From assembly GCF_900091515.1 (NCBI RefSeq), contig NZ_LT607410.1:1674001-1738000 (forward strand): DNA of 64,000 bases, written 5' to 3'. The notes beneath the pieces are model-generated. The model was not told the DNA's origin. It searched no databases and worked only from the letters and a program-made list of their open reading frames with translations. This stretch comes from Micromonospora purpureochromogenes (GTDB lineage Bacteria; Actinomycetota; Actinomycetes; Mycobacteriales; Micromonosporaceae). Below are positions 1-8,332 of this stretch, piece by piece. How positions within the stretch are numbered: the first letter of the stretch is position 1; every line of letters starts with the position of its first letter. Made by a program: the position numbers and the translations under genes.

Positions 1-1191
1 GTCGTAGCGCCAGAGCTGGCAGGCGGTGGCCCGGCGGGGCTCCCGCGGATCCGGGTCGGCCACGCCGGTGACCTCGACGTCGAGGCCCGGCACGGCCGCC
101 GCCACGGTACGCATCGCGCTCGGTGGCTCGACGGCGGCCAGCTGTACCGAGGCGCCGGGCGTGCCGTCGGCGGCCAGGGCGCGGCGGAGCGCGTCGACCA
201 TCGCGCCGGCCGCCGGGGTGACCTGCCCCAACCAGGGCCGGCCCCGGCAGCACTCGGCCAGGTCGCCGTGCTCGTGGCTGTCGTCGGGATGGTCCCGGAC
301 GAAGTCGGCGAGGGCGACCAGGTGCGCCACGTCCCCGTCGCGCAGGTAGCGCAGCCGGTGCCCGGTGTGCACGGCGCAGTCGAACGTGGGGTCGCGGGCC
401 AGCGCCCGGTCGATCCACTCCAGCGCCGCGTCCAGCCGGCCGGTGTCGGCCAGGGTGCCGGCGATGTCCGCGTACACGGCGAGGTCGTCGGGGTCGTGGT
501 CGACGGCCCGTTCCAGGGCGGCCAGGGCGTCCCGGGTGCGGCCCGCGCTGCGGTACGCGTACCCGAGCCACACCTCGCCGAGTTTGGTCGGCTCGGCGCG
601 TACCCCCCGGCTGGCCCAGGTGACGGCGAGGGCGACCTCGCCGAGGCGCCGGGCCAGCGCGGACGCCGCGCCCAGCAGCAGCGCGTGGCGCGGATGCGCG
701 GCGACCGCGTTGCGGGCCAGGGTGAGGTACGGCAGCAGCGGCGGCCGACCGGCCCGGGGCACCGGGTCGGGCACGGCGGCGCAGACCTGCATCAGGATCC
801 GGGCGGCGCGTTCCGGGTCGAGCCGTCGCGCCAGTTCGGGGGCGCTCACCCAGGGCACGGCGGCCCAGTCGACCCCGGGTGCGTGCCCGGTGGCGGCGAC
901 CAGCAGGTCGAGCCCCTCGGCCGGTCGCCCGGCGGCGGCGAGCAGGTGGGCGCGGGCCACCACCGCGCCGACGAAGACCCGCTGGCCGAGCGGGAAGAGC
1001 TCCAGGTCCCCGCCGGAGGCCGCCGCGATGCGGGCCAGCGTCTCGTGCACCTCGGGCAGGGTCGGGGCCTGGACGATGGCGGCGGCGAGATGACCGGCGG
1101 CGTGCGGCAGGTCGCCCTCGTCGAGCGCCAGCCGGGCCAGCGCGAGCTCCTCCGCGGCGGACAGCACGGGTTCGTCAGGTCCCTCCGACAC
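1..1191 (-). CDS. TPR-repeat protein, C-terminus beyond the left edge
   Basis: The minus strand is open from a GTG at 1191 to the window edge without a stop, so the gene is truncated by the window. The 397 visible residues are Ala/Leu/Asp-rich helical repeats of tetratricopeptide type, for example DALAALERAVDHDPDD followed by ADTGRLDAALEWIDRALA around residues 220-255. No signal peptide or membrane segment is seen at the N-terminus (VSEGPDEPVLSAAEELAL), so it is probably a cytoplasmic scaffold. AGAGG lies about six bases before the GTG. A second in-frame GTG lies about 18 codons upstream, but it sits in DNA with a TAGGCT -10-like hexamer. It is divergent from the SIS-domain gene. Specific function unknown. 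Confidence 0.7.
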   Translation of the reverse strand, partial: MSEGPDEPVLSAAEELALARLALDEGDLPHAAGHLAAAIVQAPTLPEVHETLARIAAASGGDLELFPLGQRVFVGAVVARAHLLAAAGRPAEGLDLLVAATGHAPGVDWAAVPWVSAPELARRLDPERAARILMQVCAAVPDPVPRAGRPPLLPYLTLARNAVAAHPRHALLLGAASALARRLGEVALAVTWASRGVRAEPTKLGEVWLGYAYRSAGRTRDALAALERAVDHDPDDLAVYADIAGTLADTGRLDAALEWIDRALARDPTFDCAVHTGHRLRYLRDGDVAHLVALADFVRDHPDDSHEHGDLAECCRGRPWLGQVTPAAGAMVDALRRALAADGTPGASVQLAAVEPPSAMRTVAAAVPGLDVEVTGVADPDPREPRRATACQLWRYD

Positions 1192-1353
1192 GTCGGCCTC
1201 TCGCTCGCAGTTCCAGGGCTGGGCAAGCCTAGGGGATGACACGCCGATCTGGTGATCCACTGCGCAGTTCTGCTCGTACGATTGCCCGGGCGCGAGCAAC
1301 GGTGCAAGACTGAGCATGAAACGCGCGGCAATCGCGCAGTGGGAGGAGCTTCC

Positions 1354-2406
1354 GTGACGCGTCCAGGGGCCGGGATGGCCGCCGACATCGACGAGCAGCC
1401 GGCCGGTTACGCCCGGTTGCTCACCGCCGAGCACGCCGGGGCGATCGCCCGGGTCGCGGCGGTGATCGCGCAGCGGCGGCCCCGGCACGTGGTCTTCACC
1501 GCCCGGGGCACCTCCGACCACGCCGCGCTCTACGGGGCGTACCTGACCGAGATCCGGCTCGGTCTGCCGGCCGGGCTCGCCTCGCCGAGCGTGGTCACCC
1601 TCTACGGGGCCCGCCCCGACCTCTCCGACGCCCTGGTCGTCGGGGTCAGCCAGAGCGGCGGGTCGCCCGACCTCACCGAGGTGCTGCGCGCCGCCCGCGA
1701 CGCCGGGGCGCTCACCCTGGCGGTCACCAACGCGCCCGGCTCGCCGCTGGCCGAGACCGCCGAGCTCTCCGTGGACATCGCCGCCGGGCACGAGCGGGCG
1801 GTCGCCGCGACCAAGACGTACACCGCCGAGCTGCTGGCCCTGTTGATGCTGGTCGAGGGCGTCCGGGCCGGCGACGGGGTGCTCCCCGCCGACGAGCGGG
1901 CCGCGCTGGACGCCCTGCCCGAACTGGCCGAGCGCACCCTGACCGACCCCACCCCGGCCCAGCTCGCGCCGCGCTACCGCTTCGCCGGCCAGCTCGTCAC
2001 CACCGGCCGGGGGTACGCGTACCCGACCGCGCGGGAGGCCGCGCTGAAGCTGATGGAGACCTCCTACCTGCCCGCGCTCGCCTTCTCCGGCGCGGACCTG
2101 CTGCACGGCCCGCTGGCGATGACCGACCCGGACGTGCCGGTGCTGGCCGTGGTCGGCTCCGGCCCGGGCGGCCGGTCGATGGAGGAGGTGCTGCCCCGGC
2201 TCGGCGAGCGCCGCGCCGACGTGGTGGTGGTCGGCTCCGCCGAGGTCGAGGGGGCCACCCGGATGGCCGTGCCCGAGGTCGACGAGCGGTACGCCCCGCT
2301 GCTGGACATCCTGCCCCTGCAACGGCTGGCGCTGTCGCTGGCGCTGGCCCGGGGCGAGGACCCGGACGCCCCGCGCGGGCTGAAGAAGGTCACCGCGACG
2401 AGGTGA
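1354..2406 (+). CDS. SIS-domain sugar-phosphate isomerase/deaminase-like protein
   Basis: A 350-residue protein with two SIS (sugar isomerase) domains, roughly residues 35-170 and 205-340. Visible SIS motifs include FTARGTSDHAAL, the phosphosugar-binding VGVSQSGGSPDL and a second-domain GRGYAYPTAREAALKLMETS. This is the architecture of the GlmS isomerase half without the glutaminase domain, as in NagB-II/AgaS-type glucosamine-6-phosphate deaminases and relatives. By family it would act on an amino-sugar phosphate in the cytoplasm; the exact substrate is not visible. I chose the GTG at 1354 because GGGAGGAG lies five bases upstream; the reading frame is open further 5' but has no better start. 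pdtaS follows after 25 bases in the same direction. Confidence 0.85.
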   Translation: MTRPGAGMAADIDEQPAGYARLLTAEHAGAIARVAAVIAQRRPRHVVFTARGTSDHAALYGAYLTEIRLGLPAGLASPSVVTLYGARPDLSDALVVGVSQSGGSPDLTEVLRAARDAGALTLAVTNAPGSPLAETAELSVDIAAGHERAVAATKTYTAELLALLMLVEGVRAGDGVLPADERAALDALPELAERTLTDPTPAQLAPRYRFAGQLVTTGRGYAYPTAREAALKLMETSYLPALAFSGADLLHGPLAMTDPDVPVLAVVGSGPGGRSMEEVLPRLGERRADVVVVGSAEVEGATRMAVPEVDERYAPLLDILPLQRLALSLALARGEDPDAPRGLKKVTATR

Positions 2407-2431
2407 GGTCCGGCGTGGCACGCTGTGTCTC

Positions 2432-3967
2432 GTGTCCACGCTGCGCGACCTCGCCGAGGAGCACACCCAGCTCCGGCCGGCCGACATCGACCACCTGCAC
2501 CGGATCGCGGGGGACTGGCAGCTGCTGTCCGACCTCTCCTTCGCCGACCTGCTGCTCTGGGTGCCGGTGGACGGCGACGGGACGTTCCTCTGCGTCGCCC
2601 AGGTCCGCCCGACGACCGCCCCCACCGCGTACCTCGACGACCAGGTGGGGCGGATCGTCGGCGGGCCGGAGGTGGCGCACCTGGAGGTCGCCTACCGGCA
2701 GGGTCGGATCTGGCGGGAGGGCGACCCGGTCTGGTACGGCGACGTGCCCGCCCGGCACGAGGCGATCCCGGTCCGGCTGCGCACCGCCGACGGCGAGTCC
2801 GGTGAGGTGGTCGCCGTGGTGGGCCGGGACACCAACCTCTCCACCGCCCGGACGCCCAGCCAGCTGGAGCTGAACTACCTCACCACCGCCGACGACCTGG
2901 CCCAGATGACCGCCGACGGCACCTTCCCGCCGCCCCGGCACCCGGGCGAGACCACCTCGGCGCCCCGGGTCGGCGACGGCCTGGTCCGGCTGGACGCCAA
3001 CGGCAAGGTCACCTACGCCAGCCCGAACGCGCAGTCGGCGTACCGGCGGCTGGGCTACGCCTCCCACCTGGTCGGGGAGGACCTGGCCAAGCTGCACCGG
3101 CGGCTGGCCAGCGACCCGCTGGAGGGGACCGACGCGGCCAACGGCGTACTCGCCGCGCTGCGTGGCGAGGCCCCGCCCCGGCGGGAGATCGACGCCCGGG
3201 GCGCCACCATGCTCACCCGGTCGCTGCCGCTGATGCCGGCCGGCGTGCCGATCGGCGCGCTGGTGCTGGTCCGCGACATCACCGAGGTACGCCGCCGCGA
3301 CCGGGCGCTGATCACCAAGGACGCCACCATCCGGGAGATCCACCACCGGGTGAAGAACAACCTGCAGACCGTCGCCGCGCTGCTGCGCCTGCAGGCCCGC
3401 CGGGTGTCCATGCCGGAGGCCCGGGTGGCGCTGGAGGAGTCGGTACGCCGGGTCGCCTCGATCGCCCTCGTCCACGAGACGCTCTCCATGTCCAGCGACG
3501 AGGCGGTCGAGTTCGACGGGATCGTCGACCGGGTGGCGAGCGCGGCCACCGAGGTCGCGGCGACCGAGGTGAGCGTCGGCATGCGCCGCAAGGGCAGCTT
3601 CGGCGTCCTGCCCGCCGAGATCGCCACCTCGCTGGTGATGGTCCTCAACGAGTTGCTGCTCAACGCCGTCGAGCACGGCTTCCCGCCGGTCGGTGAGGAC
3701 GGCGCCGCCGGCCCGGAGGGCGGCGCCGCGCCGCAGGTGGTGGTCACCGCGCACCGGTTCCGCAAGCAGTTGCACGTCTCGGTCGCCGACAACGGGCGCG
3801 GCCTGCCGGCCGAGTTCGACGCCGAGCGCGGTGGCAAGCTGGGCCTGCAGATCGTCCGGGCGCTCGTCACCGGGGAGCTGCGCGGCAGCATCGAGCTGCG
3901 CCCCGGCGCGGCCGGCGGCACCGAGGCGGTGCTGGTCGTGCCGCTGGCGCGCGGGGAGCGCGGCTAG
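2432..3967 (+). CDS. pdtaS: PdtaS-type sensor histidine kinase (GAF-like/PAS/HisKA_2)
   Basis: A 511-residue soluble histidine kinase. The N-terminus (MSTLRDLAEEHTQLRPADID, then WQLLSDLSFADLLLWVP) is recognisably that of mycobacterial PdtaS. Order: N-terminal GAF-like sensor (about 1-150), PAS (about 185-290), HisKA_2 with EIHHRVKNNLQTVAALLRLQ (phospho-acceptor H304 or H305), then HATPase with N-box LNELLLNAVEHGF and VADNGRGLPAEF. No membrane segments. By family it phosphorylates the ANTAR-domain RNA-binding regulator PdtaR; no pdtaR is present here. Starts at GTG 2432. It converges with the glycosyltransferase gene: the two stop codons overlap in a shared CTAG at 3964-3967. In M. tuberculosis pdtaS adjoins whiB1; here about 6.3 kb separates them. 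Confidence 0.9.
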   Translation: MSTLRDLAEEHTQLRPADIDHLHRIAGDWQLLSDLSFADLLLWVPVDGDGTFLCVAQVRPTTAPTAYLDDQVGRIVGGPEVAHLEVAYRQGRIWREGDPVWYGDVPARHEAIPVRLRTADGESGEVVAVVGRDTNLSTARTPSQLELNYLTTADDLAQMTADGTFPPPRHPGETTSAPRVGDGLVRLDANGKVTYASPNAQSAYRRLGYASHLVGEDLAKLHRRLASDPLEGTDAANGVLAALRGEAPPRREIDARGATMLTRSLPLMPAGVPIGALVLVRDITEVRRRDRALITKDATIREIHHRVKNNLQTVAALLRLQARRVSMPEARVALEESVRRVASIALVHETLSMSSDEAVEFDGIVDRVASAATEVAATEVSVGMRRKGSFGVLPAEIATSLVMVLNELLLNAVEHGFPPVGEDGAAGPEGGAAPQVVVTAHRFRKQLHVSVADNGRGLPAEFDAERGGKLGLQIVRALVTGELRGSIELRPGAAGGTEAVLVVPLARGERG

Positions 3968-5526
3968 CCGCGGGCGGTGAGCAGGGCGACGGTGACGCCG
4001 GGCCGCTGCCACACCTGACCGACGGTGAAGCCCGCCCGCAGCGCGTCCCCCTTGGCGCCGGGCACCGCCGCCACCGGATCGGGTCCCCGGCCGGCGACCA
4101 CCAGCCACACCCGCCGTACCCCGGCCAGGCACTCGGCCGGCCGGGCGCACTCGGTGGCCCAGAGATCCGCGCGCTGCCGCTGGTCGCGGACCACCAGCAC
4201 GTCGCGCGGCCTGGCGTCCAAGTGGTACGCCAGCCCGAGGTCGAGGAAGAGCCAGCCGTCCCGGGGGTGAACGACGACCGCGTCGCCGGGCTGCTGGCCG
4301 GCCGCGATGATCCGCGCCGCACCCCGGTAGTCGACCGTCGCGCTGCGCGGCCAGCCGTGCGTCTGCCGCAGCGCCGCCTGGTCGGGCAGGCCGAGCAGCC
4401 CGGCGAGCACCACGACCGCGAGCGCCCCCGACACCGACGCCCACGCTGCCGGCACCGACGCCCCTGCTGCCGACGCCGACGCCGCTGAGCCGGCGGCCGC
4501 GGCCCGGGCGGACGCTCCCGGCCGGCGCTGCTCCGCTGCCGTCGGATCGGCAGTCGGTGCCCCGGCCAGCGCCGCCCCGGCGAGCACGCTCGCGAAGGGC
4601 ACGGTGAAGACCAGGTAGCGGGGTACCCAGAGGGCCACCACCAGCGCGCCGACGAAGACCAGCAGCACCGGCAGGAGCAGGCAGAGCCCGGGTAGCAGCG
4701 CCCGGCGGCCCGCCCGGACCGCGCCGAGGGCGGCCAGCCCGACCAGCAGACCGCCCACCACCGAACTCTGCGCCACCCCGCCGGGCAGCGCCGCCAGGTC
4801 CGCCAGCCGCGCCGGTTCGACCCAGTCGAGCTGGCGGGAGCGCTGCCCCCGGGCGGTGAGCAGCAGCGGGGTGAGCAGGGCGAGCGCCGGCAGCACGGCG
4901 AGCACCCAGCGCACCGGCAACCGCCCGTCCCGATCGTGCACCGCCCCGTTCAGGACCACCGCGGCGTGCGCGGCCAGCAGGGTGAGCGCCAGCAGGTGGG
5001 TCAGGCCGAGCGCGGCGACGGCGGCCGCGTACCCGGCCCAGCGGGTCCACGTGGGCCGGCGCAGCGCCGCGACCAGCAGCAGGGTGGCCAGCACCGCGAA
5101 GAGGCTGGCCAACGCGTACGGGCGGGCCTCCTGTGCGTACCGGGAGGTGCCCGGAAGGACCGCGAAGAGCAGGCCGGCGAGCAGGCCGGCCCGCGTCCCC
5201 AGCAGCCACCTGCCGAGTACGGCGGTGAGCCCGGCCGCCCCCGCCATGGCCAGCGCCGAGGGCAGTCGCAGCGCCGTCGCCGAGTCCCCGAAGAGCCGGA
5301 CCCAGCCGTGCATGAGCAGGTAGTACGGCCCGGTGGCGGCGTCCACGGTGTCGGTTAGCCGGAGCAGGTCGCCCAGCGGGCGGGTGGCGGCACTCCAGGT
5401 GGCCAGCTCGTCCCGCCAGGGCTGGGCGTGGCCGATGCGGTAGAGCCCGGCGATCAGCGTGGCCAGCAGGGGCGGCACCCAGACGAGCCGCGCCCACCCC
5501 TCCACCGCATGCCGCTTTCCGGACAT
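3964..5526 (-). CDS. GT39-like integral membrane glycosyltransferase
   Basis: A 520-residue polytopic protein: many Leu/Ala/Val-rich membrane helices and a first periplasmic loop with the acidic pair seen in GT-C enzymes (AQPWRDELATWS, residues near 28-40). A later extracytoplasmic-looking C-terminal part has few helices. This layout fits the dolichyl-phosphate-mannose (PMT/GT39) or ArnT-like family, which transfers sugars from polyprenyl-phosphate donors on the outer face of the membrane; acceptor unknown. I chose ATG 5526 (MSGKRHAVEGW); a GTG three codons upstream is an alternative. The longer open frame runs into tandem-repeat DNA and is unlikely to be translated. Convergent with pdtaS with a 4-bp overlap. 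Confidence 0.8.
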   Translation of the reverse strand: MSGKRHAVEGWARLVWVPPLLATLIAGLYRIGHAQPWRDELATWSAATRPLGDLLRLTDTVDAATGPYYLLMHGWVRLFGDSATALRLPSALAMAGAAGLTAVLGRWLLGTRAGLLAGLLFAVLPGTSRYAQEARPYALASLFAVLATLLLVAALRRPTWTRWAGYAAAVAALGLTHLLALTLLAAHAAVVLNGAVHDRDGRLPVRWVLAVLPALALLTPLLLTARGQRSRQLDWVEPARLADLAALPGGVAQSSVVGGLLVGLAALGAVRAGRRALLPGLCLLLPVLLVFVGALVVALWVPRYLVFTVPFASVLAGAALAGAPTADPTAAEQRRPGASARAAAAGSAASASAAGASVPAAWASVSGALAVVVLAGLLGLPDQAALRQTHGWPRSATVDYRGAARIIAAGQQPGDAVVVHPRDGWLFLDLGLAYHLDARPRDVLVVRDQRQRADLWATECARPAECLAGVRRVWLVVAGRGPDPVAAVPGAKGDALRAGFTVGQVWQRPGVTVALLTARG

Positions 5527-5637
5527 ACTGCCCACGAGCCGAGCGTCCCACACGGGCCGCGCTGCCACAGCGGGCTCGGGCGGCCGAGCTGCCCATCCCC
5601 ACGAACAGGGCCAGCGCCTTACCGCTGTCCCGCGCAC

Positions 5638-5869
5638 CTCGACCGGACGCCTGGTGCTGGCCTTGGGGAATTTGGCCGCACGCCCGGCGCTGGCCCTGGG
5701 AAGCGTGGCTGGATGCCGGCGTTGGCCCACGTAGCTTGATCGGACGCCTGGTGCTGGCTCTGGGCAGCGTGGCCGGAACCCCGGCGCTCACCCCTGGGCA
5801 GCTTGGCCGGACGCCCGGCGCTGGCCCTGGGAAGCGTGGCGGGATGCCTCGTGCGGGCCCTTTCGAGCT
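5638..5869. repeat. Degenerate ~33-bp tandem repeat array, 7 units
   Basis: Seven head-to-tail units of about 31-36 bp with a core like TGGCCGGACGCCCGGCGCTG followed by GCCCTGGGAAGC. Units begin near 5638, 5671, 5706, 5737, 5770, 5804 and 5837; the units at 5671 and 5804 are the most alike. The array lies in the gene-free stretch between the glycosyltransferase and the sulfur operon. Its last unit runs into the left arm of the inverted-repeat element. Open frames across it are repeat artefacts. Confidence 0.75.
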
Positions 5870-6021
5870 GATGTCGTAGACGATTCACCAGGGCGGCGAA
5901 CAGCCTGCGCCGCTCTCCCTCCACCCCGACCGGCGCCGCTCGGTCGGTGCGATGACGTGACCGCAGGGGTCCGGCGGGGGCGGCTGAATCGTTCACGACA
6001 TCAGCTCGAAAGGGCCTGCAC
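5851..6021. repeat. 171-bp element with 37-bp terminal inverted repeats (MITE-like)
   Basis: Left arm 5851-5887 and right arm 5985-6021 are inverted copies of each other with three mismatches over 37 bp; the shared core is CCCTTTCGAGCTGATGTCGT. The 97-bp interior carries a small hairpin (CCGACCG/CGGTCGG, 5929-5947) and no gene. The structure is that of a miniature inverted-repeat element or a very large RNA hairpin. No flanking target duplication is obvious and no transposase is nearby. Confidence 0.75.
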
Positions 6022-6110
6022 AGGGCAGGTGGTGGCAGGGGCCTGAGCCGACCGCGGGCCGCCCGAGGGGAGTGCGGGAGGCCGTGTCGACCAACGGGGG
6101 CGTGCAGACC

Positions 6111-6240
6111 GCCGGGGCCTGAAGAACCACCGGGCCTGAAGAACCGTCGGGCGTGAAAACAACCGTCGGGCGTGAAGGAGCACCGGGCGTGAGGGAGCAC
6201 CGGGCGTGAAGAAGCACCGGGCGTGAGGGAGCACCGGGCA
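6111..6240. repeat. 17-bp tandem repeat array, ~7.5 units
   Basis: Units of mostly 17 bp (one 18, one 19) with consensus ACCGGGCGTGAAGGAGC. Starts: 6111, 6129, 6146, 6165, 6182, 6199, 6216, with a partial unit at 6233. Units 6182-6198 and 6216-6232 are identical. The array ends about 155 bp upstream of the leader-peptide start. Apart from the two arrays and the inverted-repeat element, I see nothing in 5527-6396. Confidence 0.8.
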
Positions 6241-6396
6241 GATGCCGGCCCTGCTCGGGCAACCCATTCGCGGAGGTCGAAGGGCCGGCCGAGGCGGTCG
6301 CAGCGTGGGGGCGGCGCCGGCGGGGGCGCGGCCCGTGATGTGGGATGGCGCACGCGCTCGTTGGCCGGCCACCCGGGGGTGTGGCAGCATGGCCGC

Positions 6397-6483
6397 ATGA
6401 CCGCCGCTGTCGTCCGCCGCTTCGTGGCCCGCCGCCACGTCGACTACGGCCGCGTGCGCAGCGCGATCTGTCCGGCCTACTGA
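6397..6483 (+). CDS. Putative sulfur-operon leader peptide, 28 aa
   Basis: ATG 6397 to TGA 6483 encodes 28 residues: MTAAVVRRFVARRHVDY then GRVRSAICPAY. The RRHVD...R..SAIC pattern is that of the short actinobacterial leader peptides found upstream of sulfur and cysteine genes. It lies 136 bp before the sulfite reductase start on the same strand. Its job is probably cis-acting attenuation responding to cysteine availability at the TGT codon near the C-terminus, rather than a diffusible product. There is no strong ribosome-binding site, so translation may begin close to the transcript 5' end. Function is inferred from motif and position. Confidence 0.7.
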   Translation: MTAAVVRRFVARRHVDYGRVRSAICPAY

Positions 6484-6505
6484 CGACGCCCGACCCATCC
6501 GTCTC

Positions 6506-6523
6506 GGGCGCGTACTGCGCGCC
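6506..6523 (+). promoter_or_regulatory. Short GC hairpin between leader peptide and sulfite reductase
   Basis: GGCGCG (6507-6512) pairs with CGCGCC (6518-6523) across a five-base loop, 24 bp after the leader-peptide stop. It could be part of an attenuator, but there is no U-tract and short GC palindromes are common at this base composition. Confidence 0.3.
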
Positions 6524-6619
6524 GGCCGTTCCGACACCGTTGTCCTCGGCCCGTCCCACGGGTCGGCCGCCGCGCCCGCGTATCCCACTGAGGCACAGCA
6601 GACAACGGAGGACGCCGCG

Positions 6620-8332
6620 ATGGCGGTCAGCAGCACCCCGGCCCGCCCGGAGACCCCGGCGGCGCCCGCCGCCCGGGCAGCCCGTCGTCCGCGCGGCGAG
6701 GGGCAGTGGGCGCTCGGCCACCGCGAGCCGCTCAACGCCAACGAGCGGATCAAGAAGGACGACGACCCGCTGAACGTCCGGGCCCGGATCGAGAACATCT
6801 ACGCCCACCGCGGCTTCGCCGCCATCGACCCGCAGGACCTGCGCGGCCGGTTCCGCTGGTGGGGCCTGTACACCCAGCGCAAGGCCGGCATCGACGGCGG
6901 GCGCACCGCCGTGCTGGAGCCGCACGAGCTCGAGGACGAGTTCTTCATGCTCCGGGTGCGGGTCGACGGCGGCCAGCTCAACCTGGCTCAGCTCCGGGTG
7001 ATCGCCGACATCTCCCGCGAGTTCGCCCGGGACACCGCCGACATCACCGACCGACAGAACATCCAGTACCACTGGATCCGGGTCGAGGACATGCCGGAGA
7101 TCTGGCGCCGGCTGGAGTCCGTCGGCCTGCAGACCACCGAGGCGTGCGGCGACTGCCCGCGCATCGTGCTCGGCAGCCCGGTCGCCGGGGTGGCCCGCGA
7201 CGAGGTGCTCGACCCGACCCCGGCGATCGACGAGATCGTCCGCCGGTACGTCGGCGACAAGGCGTACTCGAACCTGCCGCGCAAGTTCAAGACGACGATC
7301 TCCTGGCTGGTCGACACCCCGTACGAGGCGAACGACGTCGCCTTCCTCGGGGTCGACCACCCGGAGCACGGCCCCGGCTTCGACGTCTGGGTCGGCGGCG
7401 GCCTCTCCACCAACCCGATGCTGGCCAAGCGGCTGGGCGTCTGGGTGCCGCTGAACGAGGTGCCGGACGTGTGGGCCGGGGTGGTCGGCATCTTCCGCGA
7501 CTACGGGTACCGCCGGCTGCGCAACCGGGCCCGGCTGAAGTTCCTGGTGGCGGACTGGGGCCTGGAGAAGTTCCGCGAGGTGCTGGAGAAGGAGTACCTG
7601 GGCCGGACCCTGCTCGACGGCCCGGCCCCGCAGCTGCCCGACAGGCCGGTCGACCACATCGGCGTGCACCGCCAGCGCGACGGCCGCAACTACGTCGGGG
7701 CCGCCCCGGTGGTCGGGCGGGTCTCCGGCAGTCAGCTCGCCCAACTGGCCGACGCGGTCGAGGCGCACGGCAGCGACCGGGTACGGCTCACCCCGTACCA
7801 GAAGCTGCTGGTGCTCGACGTGCCGCCGGAGCGGACGGAGTCCCTGGTCGACGCGCTGCGCGGGATCGGCCTGGAGGCCCGGCCGTCGGCCTGGCGGCGC
7901 GGCACCATGGCCTGCACCGGCATCGAGTTCTGCAAGCTGGCCATCGTCGAGACCAAGCGGCGCGGCGAGGAGCTGGTGGCCCGGCTGGAGGAGCGGCTGC
8001 GCGACTTCGACGCCGACATCTCCATCCACCTCAACGGCTGCCCGAACGCCTGCGCCCGCACCCAGGTCGCCGACATCGGCCTCAAGGGGCAGCTGGTGGT
8101 GGGCCCGGACGGCCGGCAGGTGGAGGGCTTCCAGGTGCACCTCGGCGGCGGGCTGGGCATGGCCCAGGGGCAGACCGCCGGCTTCGGGCGCAAGCTGCGC
8201 GGCCTGAAGACCACCGCCGAGGAGCTTCCGGAGTACGTGGAACGACTGGCCCGCCGCTACCTGGCCGGCCGGAGCGAGGGCGAGACGTTCGCCAACTGGG
8301 TGATCAGGGTCGACGAGGAGGAGCTCCGATGA
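6620..8332 (+). CDS. sir: Assimilatory sulfite reductase, ferredoxin-type (NirA/Sir family)
   Basis: A 570-residue siroheme/[4Fe-4S] reductase that reduces sulfite to sulfide with six electrons from ferredoxin. Two pseudo-symmetric NIR_SIR repeats are visible. The cluster/siroheme cysteines are CTGIEFC (C432, C438) and NGCPNAC (C474, C478). Y84 (RWWGLYTQ) and C176 (TTEACGDC) are 92 residues apart, matching the Tyr-Cys crosslink pair known in mycobacterial NirA, which argues for sulfite rather than nitrite as substrate. Its neighbours (CysH and sirohydrochlorin chelatase) support that. Start ATG 6620 follows GGAGG. The stop overlaps the next ATG (ATGA). Confidence 0.95.
   Translation: MAVSSTPARPETPAAPAARAARRPRGEGQWALGHREPLNANERIKKDDDPLNVRARIENIYAHRGFAAIDPQDLRGRFRWWGLYTQRKAGIDGGRTAVLEPHELEDEFFMLRVRVDGGQLNLAQLRVIADISREFARDTADITDRQNIQYHWIRVEDMPEIWRRLESVGLQTTEACGDCPRIVLGSPVAGVARDEVLDPTPAIDEIVRRYVGDKAYSNLPRKFKTTISWLVDTPYEANDVAFLGVDHPEHGPGFDVWVGGGLSTNPMLAKRLGVWVPLNEVPDVWAGVVGIFRDYGYRRLRNRARLKFLVADWGLEKFREVLEKEYLGRTLLDGPAPQLPDRPVDHIGVHRQRDGRNYVGAAPVVGRVSGSQLAQLADAVEAHGSDRVRLTPYQKLLVLDVPPERTESLVDALRGIGLEARPSAWRRGTMACTGIEFCKLAIVETKRRGEELVARLEERLRDFDADISIHLNGCPNACARTQVADIGLKGQLVVGPDGRQVEGFQVHLGGGLGMAQGQTAGFGRKLRGLKTTAEELPEYVERLARRYLAGRSEGETFANWVIRVDEEELR

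Noticed and set aside
2390-5791. 1133-residue open frame on the minus strand
   Set aside because: It lies antisense to pdtaS and out of frame with the glycosyltransferase. Its translation is Arg/Pro/Gly-rich without motifs, while both real genes there show clear family motifs. It is a GC-driven shadow.
6111-6240. Possible CRISPR array or toxin-antitoxin-like repeats
   Set aside because: The 17-bp units are contiguous without unique spacers, and no cas gene is nearby.
5619-6398. 259-residue open frame across the repeat region
   Set aside because: It consists of translated tandem repeats and inverted-repeat arms, with no ribosome-binding site or family motif.
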